NCBI GenBank assembly: GCA_017995195.1
Contig: JAGOJI010000001.1
Location: forward strand, 52,238 to 116,237
Reading direction: 5' to 3'
DNA length: 64,000 nucleotides
Source: Cloacibacterium sp.
GTDB taxonomy: Bacteria > Bacteroidota > Bacteroidia > Flavobacteriales > Weeksellaceae
Shown: positions 27,307-37,414 of the stretch, piece after piece
Position numbering within the stretch: position 1 is the first letter of the stretch
How the letters are laid out: every line of letters begins with the position of its first letter
Program-made: the position numbers and the translations under genes
Notes under the pieces: generated by a model
What the model was told of the DNA's origin: nothing
Seen by the model: the letters and a program-made list of their open reading frames with translations, nothing else
The model's database searches: none

Positions 27307-29103
27307 TTAATCATTCAATTTCAGTACTGCCATAAATGCAGATTGAGGTACTTCTACTCTACCTATTTGCTTCATTTTTTTCTTACCTTCTTTTTGTTTT
27401 TCCAGAAGTTTTCGTTTACGGGAAATGTCGCCACCATAACATTTTGCTGTTACATCTTTTCGAAGTGCCTTAATGGTTTCTCTGGCAATAACTTTTGTCC
27501 CGAGAGCCGCCTGAACAGCAATATCAAACTGCTGTCTCGGAATCAGTTCACGTAGTTTTTCACACATTTTTTTACCGATATGGTAGGCATTACTATCGTG
27601 AATCAAGGAAGACAAGGCATCTACCATATCTCCATTGATGAGAATATCCATTTTTACCAATTTAGATGCTCGCATACCAATTGGGTGATAATCGAAAGAG
27701 GCATAGCCTTTGGAAATAGATTTTAAACGGTCGTAAAAATCGAAAACAACTTCTGCTAATGGCATATTGAAAGCAAGTTCTACCCGATCCGAAGTCAAGT
27801 AACTTTGGTTCACGATTTCTCCTCTTTTTTCGATACAAAGTGTCATTACAGGTCCTACAAATTCCGCTTTGGTAATAATAGTTGCTTTAATGAAAGGTTC
27901 CTCCACTCTGTCCATCGTACTGGGATCCATCATTTCAGATGGGTTGTTGATGAGAATAGGCGTATCGGGCTCTTTTTTGGTGTACCCGTGATAAGAAACG
28001 TTGGGAACAGTGGTTATTACATTCATGTTGAACTCCCTATCCAAGCGTTCTTGTACAATTTCCATATGCAGCATTCCTAAAAATCCGCATCGGAAACCAA
28101 AACCAAGTGCCGCCGAACTTTCGGGTTCAAAAACCAATGATGCGTCATTGAGCCTCAGTTTTTCCAAAGAAAATCTCAGTTCTTCAAAATCTTCCGATTC
28201 TATAGGATAAATCCCTGCGAATACCATAGGTTTTACCTCTTCGAAGCCATCTATAGCAGCAGAAGCAGGATTCACCATAGATGTAATGGTATCTCCTACT
28301 TTTACCTCTCTTGCATCTTTGATTCCGGAAATAATATAGCCTACGTCTCCGGTTTTAATGACCGATTTAGGAGATTGTTTTAGTTTTAATGTTCCTACTT
28401 CATCGGCTTCGTAAACTTTATCGGTTGCCATAAACTTTACCTTCTCTCCTTTGGATATTTTTCCGTTTACCACTTTAAAATAGGCCTCAATTCCACGGAA
28501 AGGGTTGTACACAGAATCAAAAATAAGAGCCTGAAGCGGAGCTTCAGGATCGCCTACCGGAGCCGGAATTCTCTCTACAATTTGTTCCAAGAGGTGGTGA
28601 ACACCTTCTCCTGTTTTCCCCGAAACCCTCAAAACATCTTCCGGTTTGCAACCCAAAAGGTTCACAATCTCGTCGGTCACTTCTTCGGGATTTGCCGAAG
28701 GAAGATCTATCTTATTGAGAATCGGGATGATTTCCAAATCGTTTTCCAAGGCCAAATAGAGATTGGAAATGGTTTGTGCCTGAATACTTTGTGCAGCATC
28801 TACAATAAGCAAAGCACCTTCGCAGGCAGCGATAGACCGAGAGACTTCGTAGGAAAAATCCACATGTCCGGGAGTATCAATAAGGTTAAGAACGTATTTT
28901 TCGCCCTTATATTCGTAATCCATTTGTATGGCGTGAGATTTTATGGTAATTCCACGCTCTTTTTCCAAATCCATATCGTCCAAAGTCTGAGATTGCAACT
29001 CTCTTTGGGTTACGGTATTGGTGTATTCCAAAAGCCTATCTGCCAAGGTACTTTTACCATGGTCGATATGGGCAATAATGCAAAAATTTCTTATATTCTT
29101 CAT
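27307..29103 (-). CDS. lepA: Elongation factor 4 (LepA), ribosome-dependent GTPase
   Basis: Translational GTPase of 598 residues, standard length. It binds ribosomes and is implicated in back-translocation, initiation fidelity or assembly. G1 motif AHIDHGKST at residues 11-19, the switch [17 protein letters not shown] as the G4 motif, then domains II, III, V and the LepA-specific C-terminal domain with its Lys-rich tail ([21 protein letters not shown]). It appears to be a single-gene unit with a -7 element at 29123-29130. Confidence 0.97.
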   Translation of the reverse strand: MKNIRNFCIIAHIDHGKSTLADRLLEYTNTVTQRELQSQTLDDMDLEKERGITIKSHAIQMDYEYKGEKYVLNLIDTPGHVDFSYEVSRSIAACEGALLIVDAAQSIQAQTISNLYLALENDLEIIPILNKIDLPSANPEEVTDEIVNLLGCKPEDVLRVSGKTGEGVHHLLEQIVERIPAPVGDPEAPLQALIFDSVYNPFRGIEAYFKVVNGKISKGEKVKFMATDKVYEADEVGTLKLKQSPKSVIKTGDVGYIISGIKDAREVKVGDTITSMVNPASAAIDGFEEVKPMVFAGIYPIESEDFEELRFSLEKLRLNDASLVFEPESSAALGFGFRCGFLGMLHMEIVQERLDREFNMNVITTVPNVSYHGYTKKEPDTPILINNPSEMMDPSTMDRVEEPFIKATIITKAEFVGPVMTLCIEKRGEIVNQSYLTSDRVELAFNMPLAEVVFDFYDRLKSISKGYASFDYHPIGMRASKLVKMDILINGDMVDALSSLIHDSNAYHIGKKMCEKLRELIPRQQFDIAVQAALGTKVIARETIKALRKDVTAKCYGGDISRKRKLLEKQKEGKKKMKQIGRVEVPQSAFMAVLKLND

Positions 29104-29122
29104 TTAATTTCTTCCTAATCTG

Positions 29123-29130
29123 CAAATTTA
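29123..29130 (-). promoter_or_regulatory. -7 promoter element of lepA
   Basis: TAAATTTG on the minus strand, 19 bases before the start codon. Confidence 0.6.
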
Positions 29131-29229
29131 ATCTTTTTAAAGGATTTTTTGGAATTGTTAAAAATCTTTACTGAAAATTTTCTTACGAAAGCCGATATTT
29201 GTATACGACAAAAATTTGGATTTATAAAA

Positions 29230-29259
29230 AAATCGGGTTAGAAAACTCTAACCCGATTT
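29230..29259 (-). terminator. Terminator immediately after the secreted-protein gene
   Basis: Perfect 13-bp stem (29230-29242 with 29247-29259), T-rich on the minus strand; it begins at the stop codon of the gene at 29261. Confidence 0.88.
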
Positions 29260-29260
29260 G

Positions 29261-30262
29261 TTATTTTTCTGTATAGTTTCCTGTAAGAGGGTCTAAATAA
29301 AATTTAACTTTCTCCTTTACTTGATTTTTTTTATTTGCAGAATCTGCTGCTATAGATCCTGCTATAGCACCAATTAATCCAAACATTCCATAAGAAGAGT
29401 CCATCTGTTCCGGAAAGAGTGAGGCGTGGTTGGTCAGTAAATAATATCCTTTATCATCTCTAAAAATTTCCTGAAAGCCTATTGCAGTATTTCTAAAAGC
29501 TTTCCCATTTTCTATATACGCGTATATTTGCCTTGCGGGAACCCTTTTTTTGTCTTTATCCATTCCTATTGCTCTAGTGAGATTTCCTTTGTCATCTTTA
29601 ATATAAGAATAGGTTCCCTCTTCTGGGTTTTGAGTAAAAAAAGAAAAATAGTTCTTATATATTCCATTTTTTAGTGGCTCGTTTTTAAACGTACTCATCT
29701 GCGATTGTAGTACGTTTTCGTAGTTTGGCAACTCTTCTTTTGTCAAAGAATTTTTCCAAGGAACAATAGAATAAGATTTTTTAATCGCTTTGCCTAATAC
29801 ATAAGGTATGCTTTGTAAAACCAGAGATTGAATATTGGATCCTTTCACAGAATAAGTGGTATCTACCCGTGTAACAAAATTATATTGATTGTCTTTTTTA
29901 ATGAAAATTCCTGCAGAAATATCAGTTTTTGCTATTCTTGTTTTTTCATCATTTTTTTCATCAGAAACGCTCAGTTTCTTTAAGACCAAAACCATTGTAT
30001 CATCTCCCAACTCTTTATTGTATCTAAAATACCAATCGGTAAAAGCCTGTTCAGGATTGGGTTGAAAATCAATTGATTTCATTTCTAATTCATCTCCATA
30101 GGCTAATGAACCGATTTCTTTATTCTCTCTTAAATCAAGCAAAGTAAGAGATTTGGTTGAGGTATGAGGATCTTTAATATTAACATTGAGTTTAATAGGT
30201 GTCTTTTGAGCATTCAATAATAAAGTCAAAAAGGAGCAAAACAAGAATAGAGTCTTTTTCAT
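29261..30262 (-). CDS. Secreted protein of unknown function
   Basis: A 333-residue protein with signal peptide (residues 1-18, ending LLLNAQ). The mature chain is largely beta/alpha mixed and charged. Near the C-terminus lies a hydrophobic Gly-rich segment (MFGLIGAIAGSIAADS, about 293-308) resembling a glycine-zipper membrane segment, followed by KVKFYLDPLTGNYTEK, the kind of tail seen in several uncharacterised Bacteroidota proteins. I do not recognise a family. It is monocistronic with its own -7 element and terminator. Confidence 0.75.
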   Translation of the reverse strand: MKKTLFLFCSFLTLLLNAQKTPIKLNVNIKDPHTSTKSLTLLDLRENKEIGSLAYGDELEMKSIDFQPNPEQAFTDWYFRYNKELGDDTMVLVLKKLSVSDEKNDEKTRIAKTDISAGIFIKKDNQYNFVTRVDTTYSVKGSNIQSLVLQSIPYVLGKAIKKSYSIVPWKNSLTKEELPNYENVLQSQMSTFKNEPLKNGIYKNYFSFFTQNPEEGTYSYIKDDKGNLTRAIGMDKDKKRVPARQIYAYIENGKAFRNTAIGFQEIFRDDKGYYLLTNHASLFPEQMDSSYGMFGLIGAIAGSIAADSANKKNQVKEKVKFYLDPLTGNYTEK

Positions 30263-30282
30263 AATTCTAATTTAATTTTTAG

Positions 30283-30290
30283 CAAAAATA
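30283..30290 (-). promoter_or_regulatory. -7 promoter element of secreted-protein gene
   Basis: TATTTTTG on the minus strand, 20 bases before the start codon. Confidence 0.55.
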
Positions 30291-30401
30291 AGAAATAGAA
30301 ATAGATGTTACAGATGATTTAAGACATGTTATAAACCCTTAGTAATAAAATTCAAAAAAGAAGTTTTATACCAGGTTCAATTTTGAATTAAAAATAAATC
30401 C

Positions 30402-30409
30402 TACTTTTG
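30402..30409 (+). promoter_or_regulatory. -7 and -33 promoter elements of topA
   Basis: TACTTTTG is the -7 element; a TTTG at 30382-30385 is a suitable -33 element. The start codon is 17 bases downstream. Confidence 0.6.
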
Positions 30410-30426
30410 CAAAAAAAATTTCGGTT

Positions 30427-32964
30427 ATGTCAAAAAATCTCGTCATTGTCGAATCTCCGGCGAAAGCCAAAACGATTCAAAAATATTTGGGTAAAGACTT
30501 CGAAGTGAAATCCAGTTTTGGACACATTCGGGACTTGCCCAAGAAGGGAATGGGTATAGATTTGGCAACATTCACGCCGGATTATGAAGTCTCAGCAGAC
30601 AAGAAAAAACTGGTAGCCGAGCTCAAAGCTGCCGCTAAAAAGGCAGATACCATTTGGCTCGCTTCCGATGAAGACCGAGAAGGGGAAGCCATTGCATGGC
30701 ATCTCGCTGAAGAATTAAAACTAAAAGACGACAATACAAAACGCATTGTTTTTCACGAAATTACCAAAAATGCCATCTTAAAAGCGATAGAAAATCCACG
30801 AAAAATAGACCAAAACCTCGTAAATGCTCAACAAGCTCGCCGAGTTTTGGACCGAATTGTAGGTTTTGAAATGTCGCCTGTTTTGTGGCGAAAAATAAGA
30901 ACGGGACTTTCTGCAGGGCGAGTACAATCGGTTGCTGTTCGGTTAATTGTAGAAAGAGAAAAGGAAATCCGAGCCTTCAAACCACAATCTTCTTATAAAG
31001 TAGAGGGAGTTTTCTTAAACGAAGGAAAACAGGAAATTTCAGCCAAACTCAAAAAAGATTTTGCTAAAGAAAATGAGGCGGAGCAATTTTTAGAAACCGC
31101 AAAAGATACCGAATTTAAGGTGCTGAATGTAGAGGTAAAACCCGGAACCAGAACGGCTTCGGCACCATTTACCACCTCAACTCTACAACAGGAGGCCAGC
31201 AACAGACTGGGGTACAATGTCACTTCTACCATGCGAATTGCACAGCGTTTGTACGAAGAAGGTTATATTACTTATATGCGTACCGATTCGGTAAATCTTT
31301 CGCAAGAGGCTATAAATGGAGCAAAAGCCCAAATTATTTCAGAATTTGGTGAAAATTATTCTCAACCCCGAAATTATACCACAAAATCTGCTTCGGCACA
31401 GGAAGCCCACGAAGCAATCCGACCGACCGATTTTGGTGTAAAATCTATCGGCGATGCACAGTTGAACAAATTGTACCAATTGATTTACCGCCGTACTCTG
31501 GCTTCGCAAATGGCGAATGCAAAAATTGAAAAAACCGTTATCGAAATCGGCAATCCTAAACTTTCACAGCCTTTTGAGGCACAAGGAGAAGTTATTATTT
31601 TCGATGGTTTCCTAAAAGCCTACGGAATTGTGAAAAATGAGGACGATGATGCTGAAGACAACGAGAAACTATTACCAAAAGTAAAAGTCGGCGCAGTTTT
31701 AGCCTATAAAAAAATAGAAGCCACCGAAAAATTCTCACGACCAACTGCACGATACACGGAAGCAGGTTTGGTAAAAAAATTAGAAGAATTAGGCATCGGG
31801 AGACCTTCTACGTATGCACCTACGATTCAAACCATTCAAAATCGAGAATATGTGGACAAACGAGAAATAGAACCACAAACTCGTGAAATCGTAAAAATGA
31901 CCTTGACGAAATCTTTGAAAAAAGAGGTTTTGGAAGAGAAATATGGAGGCGACAAAAATAAATTTGTGCCTACCGACATCGGAATGGTAGTAAATGATTT
32001 CCTAATGGAAAATTTTGCAGAAATTCTCGATTATGGGTTTACTGCAAAGGTAGAGCAAGATTTTGATGACATTGCCAATGGTGCCGAAAAATGGAAAGAA
32101 ACGTTAAAGACTTTCTACGACGATTTTCACCCAAAAATTGAAGATGTACAAGAAAATGCAGACCGTGCAACCGGTGAAAGAGTTTTGGGTAAAGATCCCA
32201 AAACAGGCAAACAAGTTTCTGTAAGAATCGGGCGTTTTGGACCTATGGTACAAATTGGCGAACAAAGCGATGAGGAAAAACCCATTTTTGCCAGTTTGAT
32301 GGCGAATCAAAATATTTCTACCATTAGTTTAGAAGAAGCCTTGGAGTTGTTTAAAATCCCATTTGATTTGCAGCCGTACGAAGGGCAGCCTGTTTCTGTG
32401 GGAGTGGGCAGATTCGGACCTTATGTAAAATGGGGAGAAACGTTCATCAGTATTCCCAAAGGAGAAGATGCCCTTTCGGTAAATCAAGAACGTGCCGAGG
32501 AAATCATCAAAGAAAAACAAATTGCAGATGCACCCATTGCGACTTACAAAGGAGAACCTGTAACGAAAGGAACAGGGCGTTTTGGACCTTTCATCAAATA
32601 TCAATCCATTTTCATTAATGTTCCGAAGCGGTATAATTTTGAAAATCTGTCGCAAAGTGACATCAATGAACTTATTGAGGCTAAATTGGAAAAAGAAGCC
32701 AACCGCTACATTCAGCAATGGGAAAAAGAAAAAATCTCCCTCGAGAATGGAAGATGGGGGCCATTTATCCGTTTTGGAAAAGCCATGTTGAAAATTCCTA
32801 AAAATAAAAAAGACGAAAAATACACCGCAGAAGAATTAGCCGAAGTGAGTTTGGAAGAAGTGAAAAAATGGATTGTGGCACAAGATAAAAACGCCTTTAA
32901 AGAAAAACCGAAAAAAGCACCCGCCAAGAAAACAACAACGGCAAAGAAAACGGCGAAAAAATAA
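30427..32964 (+). CDS. topA: DNA topoisomerase I
   Basis: Type IA topoisomerase of 845 residues that relaxes negatively supercoiled DNA. The Toprim domain is at the start (IVESPAKAKTIQKYLG at 7-22, then SDEDREGEAIAWHL). The catalytic tyrosine is Tyr283 in ITYMRTDS. Instead of zinc fingers the C-terminus holds four repeats built on GR(F/W)GP (PMVQIG, PYVKWG, PFIKYQ, PFIRFG), the TopA_C3-like repeats common in Bacteroidota, and ends in a Lys/Ala-rich DNA-binding tail. It is followed by a terminator and an independent promoter for the next gene. Confidence 0.97.
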   Translation: MSKNLVIVESPAKAKTIQKYLGKDFEVKSSFGHIRDLPKKGMGIDLATFTPDYEVSADKKKLVAELKAAAKKADTIWLASDEDREGEAIAWHLAEELKLKDDNTKRIVFHEITKNAILKAIENPRKIDQNLVNAQQARRVLDRIVGFEMSPVLWRKIRTGLSAGRVQSVAVRLIVEREKEIRAFKPQSSYKVEGVFLNEGKQEISAKLKKDFAKENEAEQFLETAKDTEFKVLNVEVKPGTRTASAPFTTSTLQQEASNRLGYNVTSTMRIAQRLYEEGYITYMRTDSVNLSQEAINGAKAQIISEFGENYSQPRNYTTKSASAQEAHEAIRPTDFGVKSIGDAQLNKLYQLIYRRTLASQMANAKIEKTVIEIGNPKLSQPFEAQGEVIIFDGFLKAYGIVKNEDDDAEDNEKLLPKVKVGAVLAYKKIEATEKFSRPTARYTEAGLVKKLEELGIGRPSTYAPTIQTIQNREYVDKREIEPQTREIVKMTLTKSLKKEVLEEKYGGDKNKFVPTDIGMVVNDFLMENFAEILDYGFTAKVEQDFDDIANGAEKWKETLKTFYDDFHPKIEDVQENADRATGERVLGKDPKTGKQVSVRIGRFGPMVQIGEQSDEEKPIFASLMANQNISTISLEEALELFKIPFDLQPYEGQPVSVGVGRFGPYVKWGETFISIPKGEDALSVNQERAEEIIKEKQIADAPIATYKGEPVTKGTGRFGPFIKYQSIFINVPKRYNFENLSQSDINELIEAKLEKEANRYIQQWEKEKISLENGRWGPFIRFGKAMLKIPKNKKDEKYTAEELAEVSLEEVKKWIVAQDKNAFKEKPKKAPAKKTTTAKKTAKK

Positions 32965-32975
32965 TGATTAAACCC

Positions 32976-33003
32976 AAGTCACAAGAAATTGTGGCTTTTT
33001 TTT
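32976..33003 (+). terminator. Terminator of topA
   Basis: Nine-bp stem with one G-T pair (32976-32984 with 32989-32997) and a long T run. Confidence 0.85.
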
Positions 33004-33006
33004 GTT

Positions 33007-33014
33007 TAAATTTG
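33007..33014 (+). promoter_or_regulatory. -7 promoter element of arginase-family gene
   Basis: TAAATTTG directly after the topA terminator, 20 bases before the ATG at 33034. Confidence 0.6.
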
Positions 33015-33033
33015 TACAACTTATTTCAATCAA

Positions 33034-34098
33034 ATGAATCTCGAAGATATTACCCAACCTCCTTTAAAACTCAATTCAGAACCGTGGCAAATCGGCAGTA
33101 GAATTTCCAATGAAATTGAAGAAAATACAATCGTTTTAATTTTTTGTTCGGACTATAGAGGAGCCAATAGAGGGAAAGAGGTAGATTCTTCCTTGTTCAG
33201 AAGGCACTTCTACCCATTGAGCAAAAATGATTGGGAGATTTCCTTGGTAGATTTGGGAGATGTAATTTTAGGAAAAACCCTTGAAGATACAAGGTTTGTA
33301 GTGGAGGAACTCATTTCGCTATGCCTACACAAAAACTGTATTCCTATAGTAATTGGAGGGAGTTTGGATCTTATAAAATCTGAAGTTTTCTCTTTGAATT
33401 TTCATCAAAAAAACTTGGAATGGACGCACATTGGAGCAAAAATTAATTTTTCCACACAGGAAAATGAGATAACGGCCAACAACGCTCTATTCAAAGTTTT
33501 TACGGATAAGCAACTCTCCATCAAAAATTTTCATTTTTTAGGATACCAACAGCACCTCAACAATACAGAAACATTGAAATTACTAGAAAATGTAGATTTC
33601 AACTGTTTGAGATTGTCTGAATTAGTGGGAAACACCCATCGAGCAGAACCTTTTTTTAGAAAATCGGATTTTGTAAGTGTGGATTGCAATGCGGTGGAGA
33701 GTCGTGGAGAGCCTTTCTCTATTGCTCCACAGGTTAATGGTTTTAATAATCGGGAAATCTGTGCATTGATGAAAGACGCCGGGCTTTCTCAAAATCTTAA
33801 GGCAGTGGGTATTTTCAATTTTTCTTATCAGGGAAATGCAAACGTTCAGCTTCTTGCCCAAATGATTTGGTATTTGGTAGATGGCATCAATATCAGAAAA
33901 TCTCATCCTAAAGAACAGAGTTTCGAGACCTATTTGGTTTTGGTAGATGATCAAGAATATACTTTCAGAAGAGAGATTTTTAGTAATTCGTGGTATTTCG
34001 GTAATGCCGAAATGCTTGAAAACTGCCTGCCTTGTTCGGCTGAGGATTATGAAGAAGCCAAACGAGGAAACCTGAACAAAAGATTTTTGATGTTTTAG
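33034..34098 (+). CDS. Arginase/formimidoylglutamase-family protein, metal site degenerate
   Basis: A 354-residue ureohydrolase-fold protein. Families of this fold hydrolyse arginine, agmatine or formiminoglutamate with a two-manganese centre. Key ligands are missing here: the GGGHD/GGSHD loop reads GGSLD (108-112, His to Leu), the DAHxD strand reads IGAKINF (133-139), and the DxDxxDP strand reads VDCNAVES (216-223, second Asp to Asn, third lost). So it is probably not a ureohydrolase. I recall similar degenerate arginase-like genes near topA in other Flavobacteriia, sometimes near T9SS genes, but none of gldKLMN is in this window. It shares a transcript with the MFS gene 36 bases downstream. 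Confidence 0.8.
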   Translation: MNLEDITQPPLKLNSEPWQIGSRISNEIEENTIVLIFCSDYRGANRGKEVDSSLFRRHFYPLSKNDWEISLVDLGDVILGKTLEDTRFVVEELISLCLHKNCIPIVIGGSLDLIKSEVFSLNFHQKNLEWTHIGAKINFSTQENEITANNALFKVFTDKQLSIKNFHFLGYQQHLNNTETLKLLENVDFNCLRLSELVGNTHRAEPFFRKSDFVSVDCNAVESRGEPFSIAPQVNGFNNREICALMKDAGLSQNLKAVGIFNFSYQGNANVQLLAQMIWYLVDGINIRKSHPKEQSFETYLVLVDDQEYTFRREIFSNSWYFGNAEMLENCLPCSAEDYEEAKRGNLNKRFLMF

Positions 34099-34134
34099 AA
34101 TCTGAACAAAAGAATTCACCCTTCAATCACAGCC

Positions 34135-35376
34135 ATGCCCAAAATTTCATACGAAGCCTTTAAAATACTCAAAATACAAGAGTTTAGAAATCTAATTCTT
34201 GGGCGACTTTCGCTTGTTTTAGGATTTAGGATGACGGCAACCCTCATTGGGTGGTGGATTTATGATTTAACCAAAGATCCTTTTTCTATAGGGCTTATAG
34301 GGCTGTCGGAGGTAATTCCGGCGGTAAGTTGTGCTTTGTATGCCGGATATTTCATAGATATGAATGAGAAGAAAAGGCTGTTGCTAATTTGTAATTTTGC
34401 CTATGTTGTCCTGCTGGGTAGTCTTTTGATTCCTGCATGGTTTCATCAGGATTTGGGACTGAACAATAAGGCAATCTCTTACATTATTTATTCAGTTATC
34501 TTTTTAACGGGTATTTTCAGGGCGTTTTTGGGACCAATTGTTCCTTCTATGATTCCTAGGATTGTGACCAAAGAGCAATTGCCTCAAGCCATTACCGTGA
34601 ATCAAGCCACGTTTTTAACAGCTTCGGTTTTGGGACATGCTATAGGTGGTTTTTTGGTGGCTCTTGTTCAGATTAAAGGAGCTCTTATTGTCATTGTATT
34701 TTTACTTATTTTGGCGAGTTTTTTCTTTTTAAAAGTTCGTCCGCAACCCTCGGATTATAAAGATAAAAAGGTAAATATATCCGAAAGTATTAAAGAAGGT
34801 TTGGATTATATTTTCAAAACCAAAGAAATCGTAGGAGCACTTACCTTGGATTTGTTTGCCGTATTGTTTGGTGGTGCTGTTGCTATGATTCCTGTATTTG
34901 CAGCAGATATTTTGAAGGTAGGAGCTACAGGTTATGGCTTCCTGAATGCCGCAACCGATATTGGAGCCATGCTTACCATTATCACACTCACGTTTATCCC
35001 TCTGAGAAGGAATCAGGGCAAGATTTTAATTTTTGCTGTAGCAGGTTTCGGTCTTTGTATTTTGCTGTTTGGCTTATCCCGATATTTTTTGCTTTCCTTT
35101 TTTATATTGGTTCTAAGTGGAATTTTAGATGGTATAAGTGTAGTTATTCGAGGGACTATTGTTCAGTTAAAAACTCCCGACCATATGCGTGGAAGAGTGA
35201 TGAGTGTTAATAGTATTTTCATTACATCAAGCAATGAACTCGGGCAGTTTGAAAGTGGTGTTGCTGCAAAATTATTCGGGGTGGTTCCTTCGGTAGTTAT
35301 CGGAGGAAGTATCACAATGCTCATTGCTATTTTAGTAGGAGCAACTTCTCCAAAGTTGTGGAAAATGCAATATTAG
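34135..35376 (+). CDS. MFS transporter
   Basis: Inner-membrane transporter of 413 residues with about 12 hydrophobic segments. The pattern (YDLTKDPFSIGLIGLSEVIPAVSCALYAGYFID, then a cytoplasmic basic loop MNEKKRLLL between segments 2 and 3, and HMRGRVMSVNSIFITSSNELGQFESG in the C-terminal half) is that of the ENTS/EntS-like, MFS_3 group. Some members of that group export siderophores, but nothing near this gene makes one. It lies downstream of the arginase-like gene in what looks like a two-gene operon, and a decayed gene follows it. Confidence 0.88.
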   Translation: MPKISYEAFKILKIQEFRNLILGRLSLVLGFRMTATLIGWWIYDLTKDPFSIGLIGLSEVIPAVSCALYAGYFIDMNEKKRLLLICNFAYVVLLGSLLIPAWFHQDLGLNNKAISYIIYSVIFLTGIFRAFLGPIVPSMIPRIVTKEQLPQAITVNQATFLTASVLGHAIGGFLVALVQIKGALIVIVFLLILASFFFLKVRPQPSDYKDKKVNISESIKEGLDYIFKTKEIVGALTLDLFAVLFGGAVAMIPVFAADILKVGATGYGFLNAATDIGAMLTIITLTFIPLRRNQGKILIFAVAGFGLCILLFGLSRYFLLSFFILVLSGILDGISVVIRGTIVQLKTPDHMRGRVMSVNSIFITSSNELGQFESGVAAKLFGVVPSVVIGGSITMLIAILVGATSPKLWKMQY

Positions 35377-35447
35377 AAACTTTATTGAATTAAGAATGGT
35401 TGTTGGGTAATCTTCGGTGGGCTTTTGGTATACCCATTACAGATGTT

Positions 35448-36010
35448 TTAGTGACTTCCCAATTCTATCAACCAACCTGCGAGTTTTGATATGTCATTAG
35501 CTCCCGTGCTATAGGCTAATTTTTCTCCTTTTGATGTTTTTAGATGTAAAGATTTCATTGTATTTTCATCGCCGTTATTTACAGCGAGAGCAAATCTTTG
35601 TACAGACCTAAATAACGTGAGTTCGGGATAAGATATTTAATCGCAACGGTAAACAAAGATATTTATTTAATTGATTTTTAAATATTTAAGACAAACAAAG
35701 GCGTGAAACTTATTGAAGAAATCGAAGTGGCTTGGTTTATCTTAAAAAAAGCTAAAAATGATTGATTTCTTTGTTTGCCGTTGCGATGAAAAAAATAAAG
35801 TGTTTATTTTCAATTATTTATAAGTTTTCTTATCCCGAATTCAGGTTAAACATTCATTTGAAAATGCAATCGAAATATCGTTTTCAAAATTAGGTAAATC
35901 GGGGATTTTTTCTATTTCTATGATTTTATGAGCAAGAATTAAAAAGGGAAGTTCCAGCATTTTTTTTCATTGATTGTCATTTTAAATTTTATCAATTGAT
36001 TTTGCTTGTC
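35448..36010 (-). pseudogene. Decayed minus-strand gene split by an inverted-repeat element
   Basis: Two protein-like pieces are readable on the minus strand. The downstream piece (35448 to about 35630) reads RSVQRFALAVNNGDENTM, KSLHLKTSKGEKLAYSTG and ANDISKLAGWLIELGSH before a stop. The upstream piece (35841-35960) reads MLELPFLILAHKIIEIE, KIPDLPNFENDISIAFSN then a stop; a further bit, MTINEKK, precedes it in another frame across an A run. Between them lies the inverted-repeat element at 35622-35839. I read this as one gene broken by insertion and decay. The family is not recognised. Confidence 0.55.
35622..35839. repeat. Intergenic element with nested inverted repeats, copy A
   Basis: The ends are a perfect 12-bp inverted repeat (35622-35633 with 35828-35839, TTCGGGATAAGA). 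Inside it is a second inverted repeat of 20 bp with one mismatch (35640-35659 with 35768-35787, ATCGCAACGGTAAACAAAGA). No open reading frame of use lies within. The inner repeats and right arm resemble the element at 40.7 kb, so this looks like a small non-autonomous, MITE-like family. Confidence 0.7.
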
Positions 36011-36115
36011 ATCTGTAAGAGTATAGAAAAGACAGTGGAAATAACGTTCTTACTCCGTATAATTTAACTCTGAAAACAGTGCGGTCGGAAAATTACCGTT
36101 ACCTATTTAGAACTC

Positions 36116-37201
36116 CTAATAATCCTCTTCTTGCCCTTTCATTTTTTCGGCATTTTCTGCCATAATCAGGGATTCCAACATTTCGTGGATGTCTCCATTC
36201 ATAAAGGCATCTAAGTTGTAGATGGATTTGTTGATTCTATGGTCGGTTACTCGTCCTTGTGGGTAGTTGTAAGTTCGTATTTTGGCAGATCGGTCACCGG
36301 TAGATACCATACTTTTTCTTTGAGCTGCAATATCGCCTTGTGATTTCTGCAATTCGATATCATAGAGTTTGGTTCTTAGCATTTCCATTGCCAATTCTCG
36401 GTTTGCCAGCTGCGAACGGGCTTGTTGGCATACTACTACAATGCCCGATGGTTTGTGAGTGAGTTGTACTTTGGTTTCTACTTTGTTTACATTTTGTCCA
36501 CCTGCACCTCCTGAACGAGAGGTTTGCATTTCGATATCTGCGGGGTTAATTTCTACATCTACTTCTTCGGCTTCGGGTAAAACAGCGACAGTAATAGCGG
36601 AAGTGTGTACTCTACCTTGAGATTCGGTTTCGGGAACACGTTGCACACGATGCACACCGCTTTCAAATTTCATAATTCCGTATACGCCTTCTCCTTCTAC
36701 TTTCATGATCAATTCCTTGAAGCCTTTAGAAGCCTCGTTGGAATCGGTAATCTCATGTCTCCATCCTTTGGTTTTAAAATACATAGAATACATTCGGTAG
36801 ACATCTTCTACAAAAATAGCAGCTTCATCACCACCTGTTCCTGCACGGAGTTCTACCATTACGTTTTTATCGTCTGCGGGATCTTTGGGAATTAGGAGAT
36901 ATTTCAAGTCCTCTTCCAGTTGCGGGATACGGTCTATAGCTTCCTGTTTTTCCATTTTGGCTAAGTCTACCATGTCTTTATCTGAGCCATCGGCAATAAT
37001 CTCATCGGCTTCCTGTATGGAGCTAAGAGAATTCATATACCGGTCGAAAACCTCCACAATTTTGCCCAAATCGCTGTACTCTTTATTAAGTGAAGAATAT
37101 CGCTTTTGGTCCGTAATTACATCGGGCTGTATAATTAAATCAGCAACTTCGTTGTACCTCTGTTTAATTGCTTGTAGTTTCGGGATTAATGACTTTGACA
37201 T
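36116..37201 (-). CDS. prfA: Peptide chain release factor 1
   Basis: Releases finished peptides at UAA and UAG codons. Length 361 residues is standard. The PxT stop-codon recognition motif appears as PET in [14 protein letters not shown], typical of RF1 rather than RF2, and the catalytic GGQ loop appears in [14 protein letters not shown] near residue 232. The gene is monocistronic with a -7 element at 37219-37226. Confidence 0.97.
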   Translation of the reverse strand: MSKSLIPKLQAIKQRYNEVADLIIQPDVITDQKRYSSLNKEYSDLGKIVEVFDRYMNSLSSIQEADEIIADGSDKDMVDLAKMEKQEAIDRIPQLEEDLKYLLIPKDPADDKNVMVELRAGTGGDEAAIFVEDVYRMYSMYFKTKGWRHEITDSNEASKGFKELIMKVEGEGVYGIMKFESGVHRVQRVPETESQGRVHTSAITVAVLPEAEEVDVEINPADIEMQTSRSGGAGGQNVNKVETKVQLTHKPSGIVVVCQQARSQLANRELAMEMLRTKLYDIELQKSQGDIAAQRKSMVSTGDRSAKIRTYNYPQGRVTDHRINKSIYNLDAFMNGDIHEMLESLIMAENAEKMKGQEEDY

Positions 37202-37218
37202 AGTAAAAATTTAGGGTG

Positions 37219-37226
37219 CAAAGATA
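37219..37226 (-). promoter_or_regulatory. -7 promoter element of prfA
   Basis: TATCTTTG on the minus strand, 17 bases before the start codon. Confidence 0.6.
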
Positions 37227-37321
37227 GTGATATTTCATTATCCAAAAACATATAAATTATCAGGTAAGGAGTAAGATATTTAAAAGATTGTAGAAGTTGT
37301 GAAGCCGTAAAAATGTACAAA

Positions 37322-37345
37322 GGTTTGGATTATAGAATCCAAACC
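37322..37345 (-). terminator. Terminator of the thioredoxin-rhodanese operon
   Basis: Ten-bp stem (37322-37331 with 37336-37345). It lies 70 bases past the thioredoxin stop codon; T-rich sequence follows on both strands. Confidence 0.75.
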
Positions 37346-37414
37346 CTCTATTTTTTTGAATTTATAAGTTTCGTAGGATAATCTTGCCTGTGCAAATGTT
37401 GTAGCTTCGTAATT

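Noticed and set aside
28582..29118. Plus-strand frame of 178 codons opposite the start of lepA
   Set aside because: Antisense to a conserved core gene, no recognisable domain, and no promoter or independent context.
33034..35376. Considered the arginase-like plus MFS pair as a siderophore or polyamine export system
   Set aside because: No biosynthesis gene is near and the enzyme lacks its metal ligands, so the link would be speculation.
35622..35839. Inverted repeats considered as an insertion sequence
   Set aside because: No transposase frame inside; only 218 bases. Recorded instead as a non-autonomous element.
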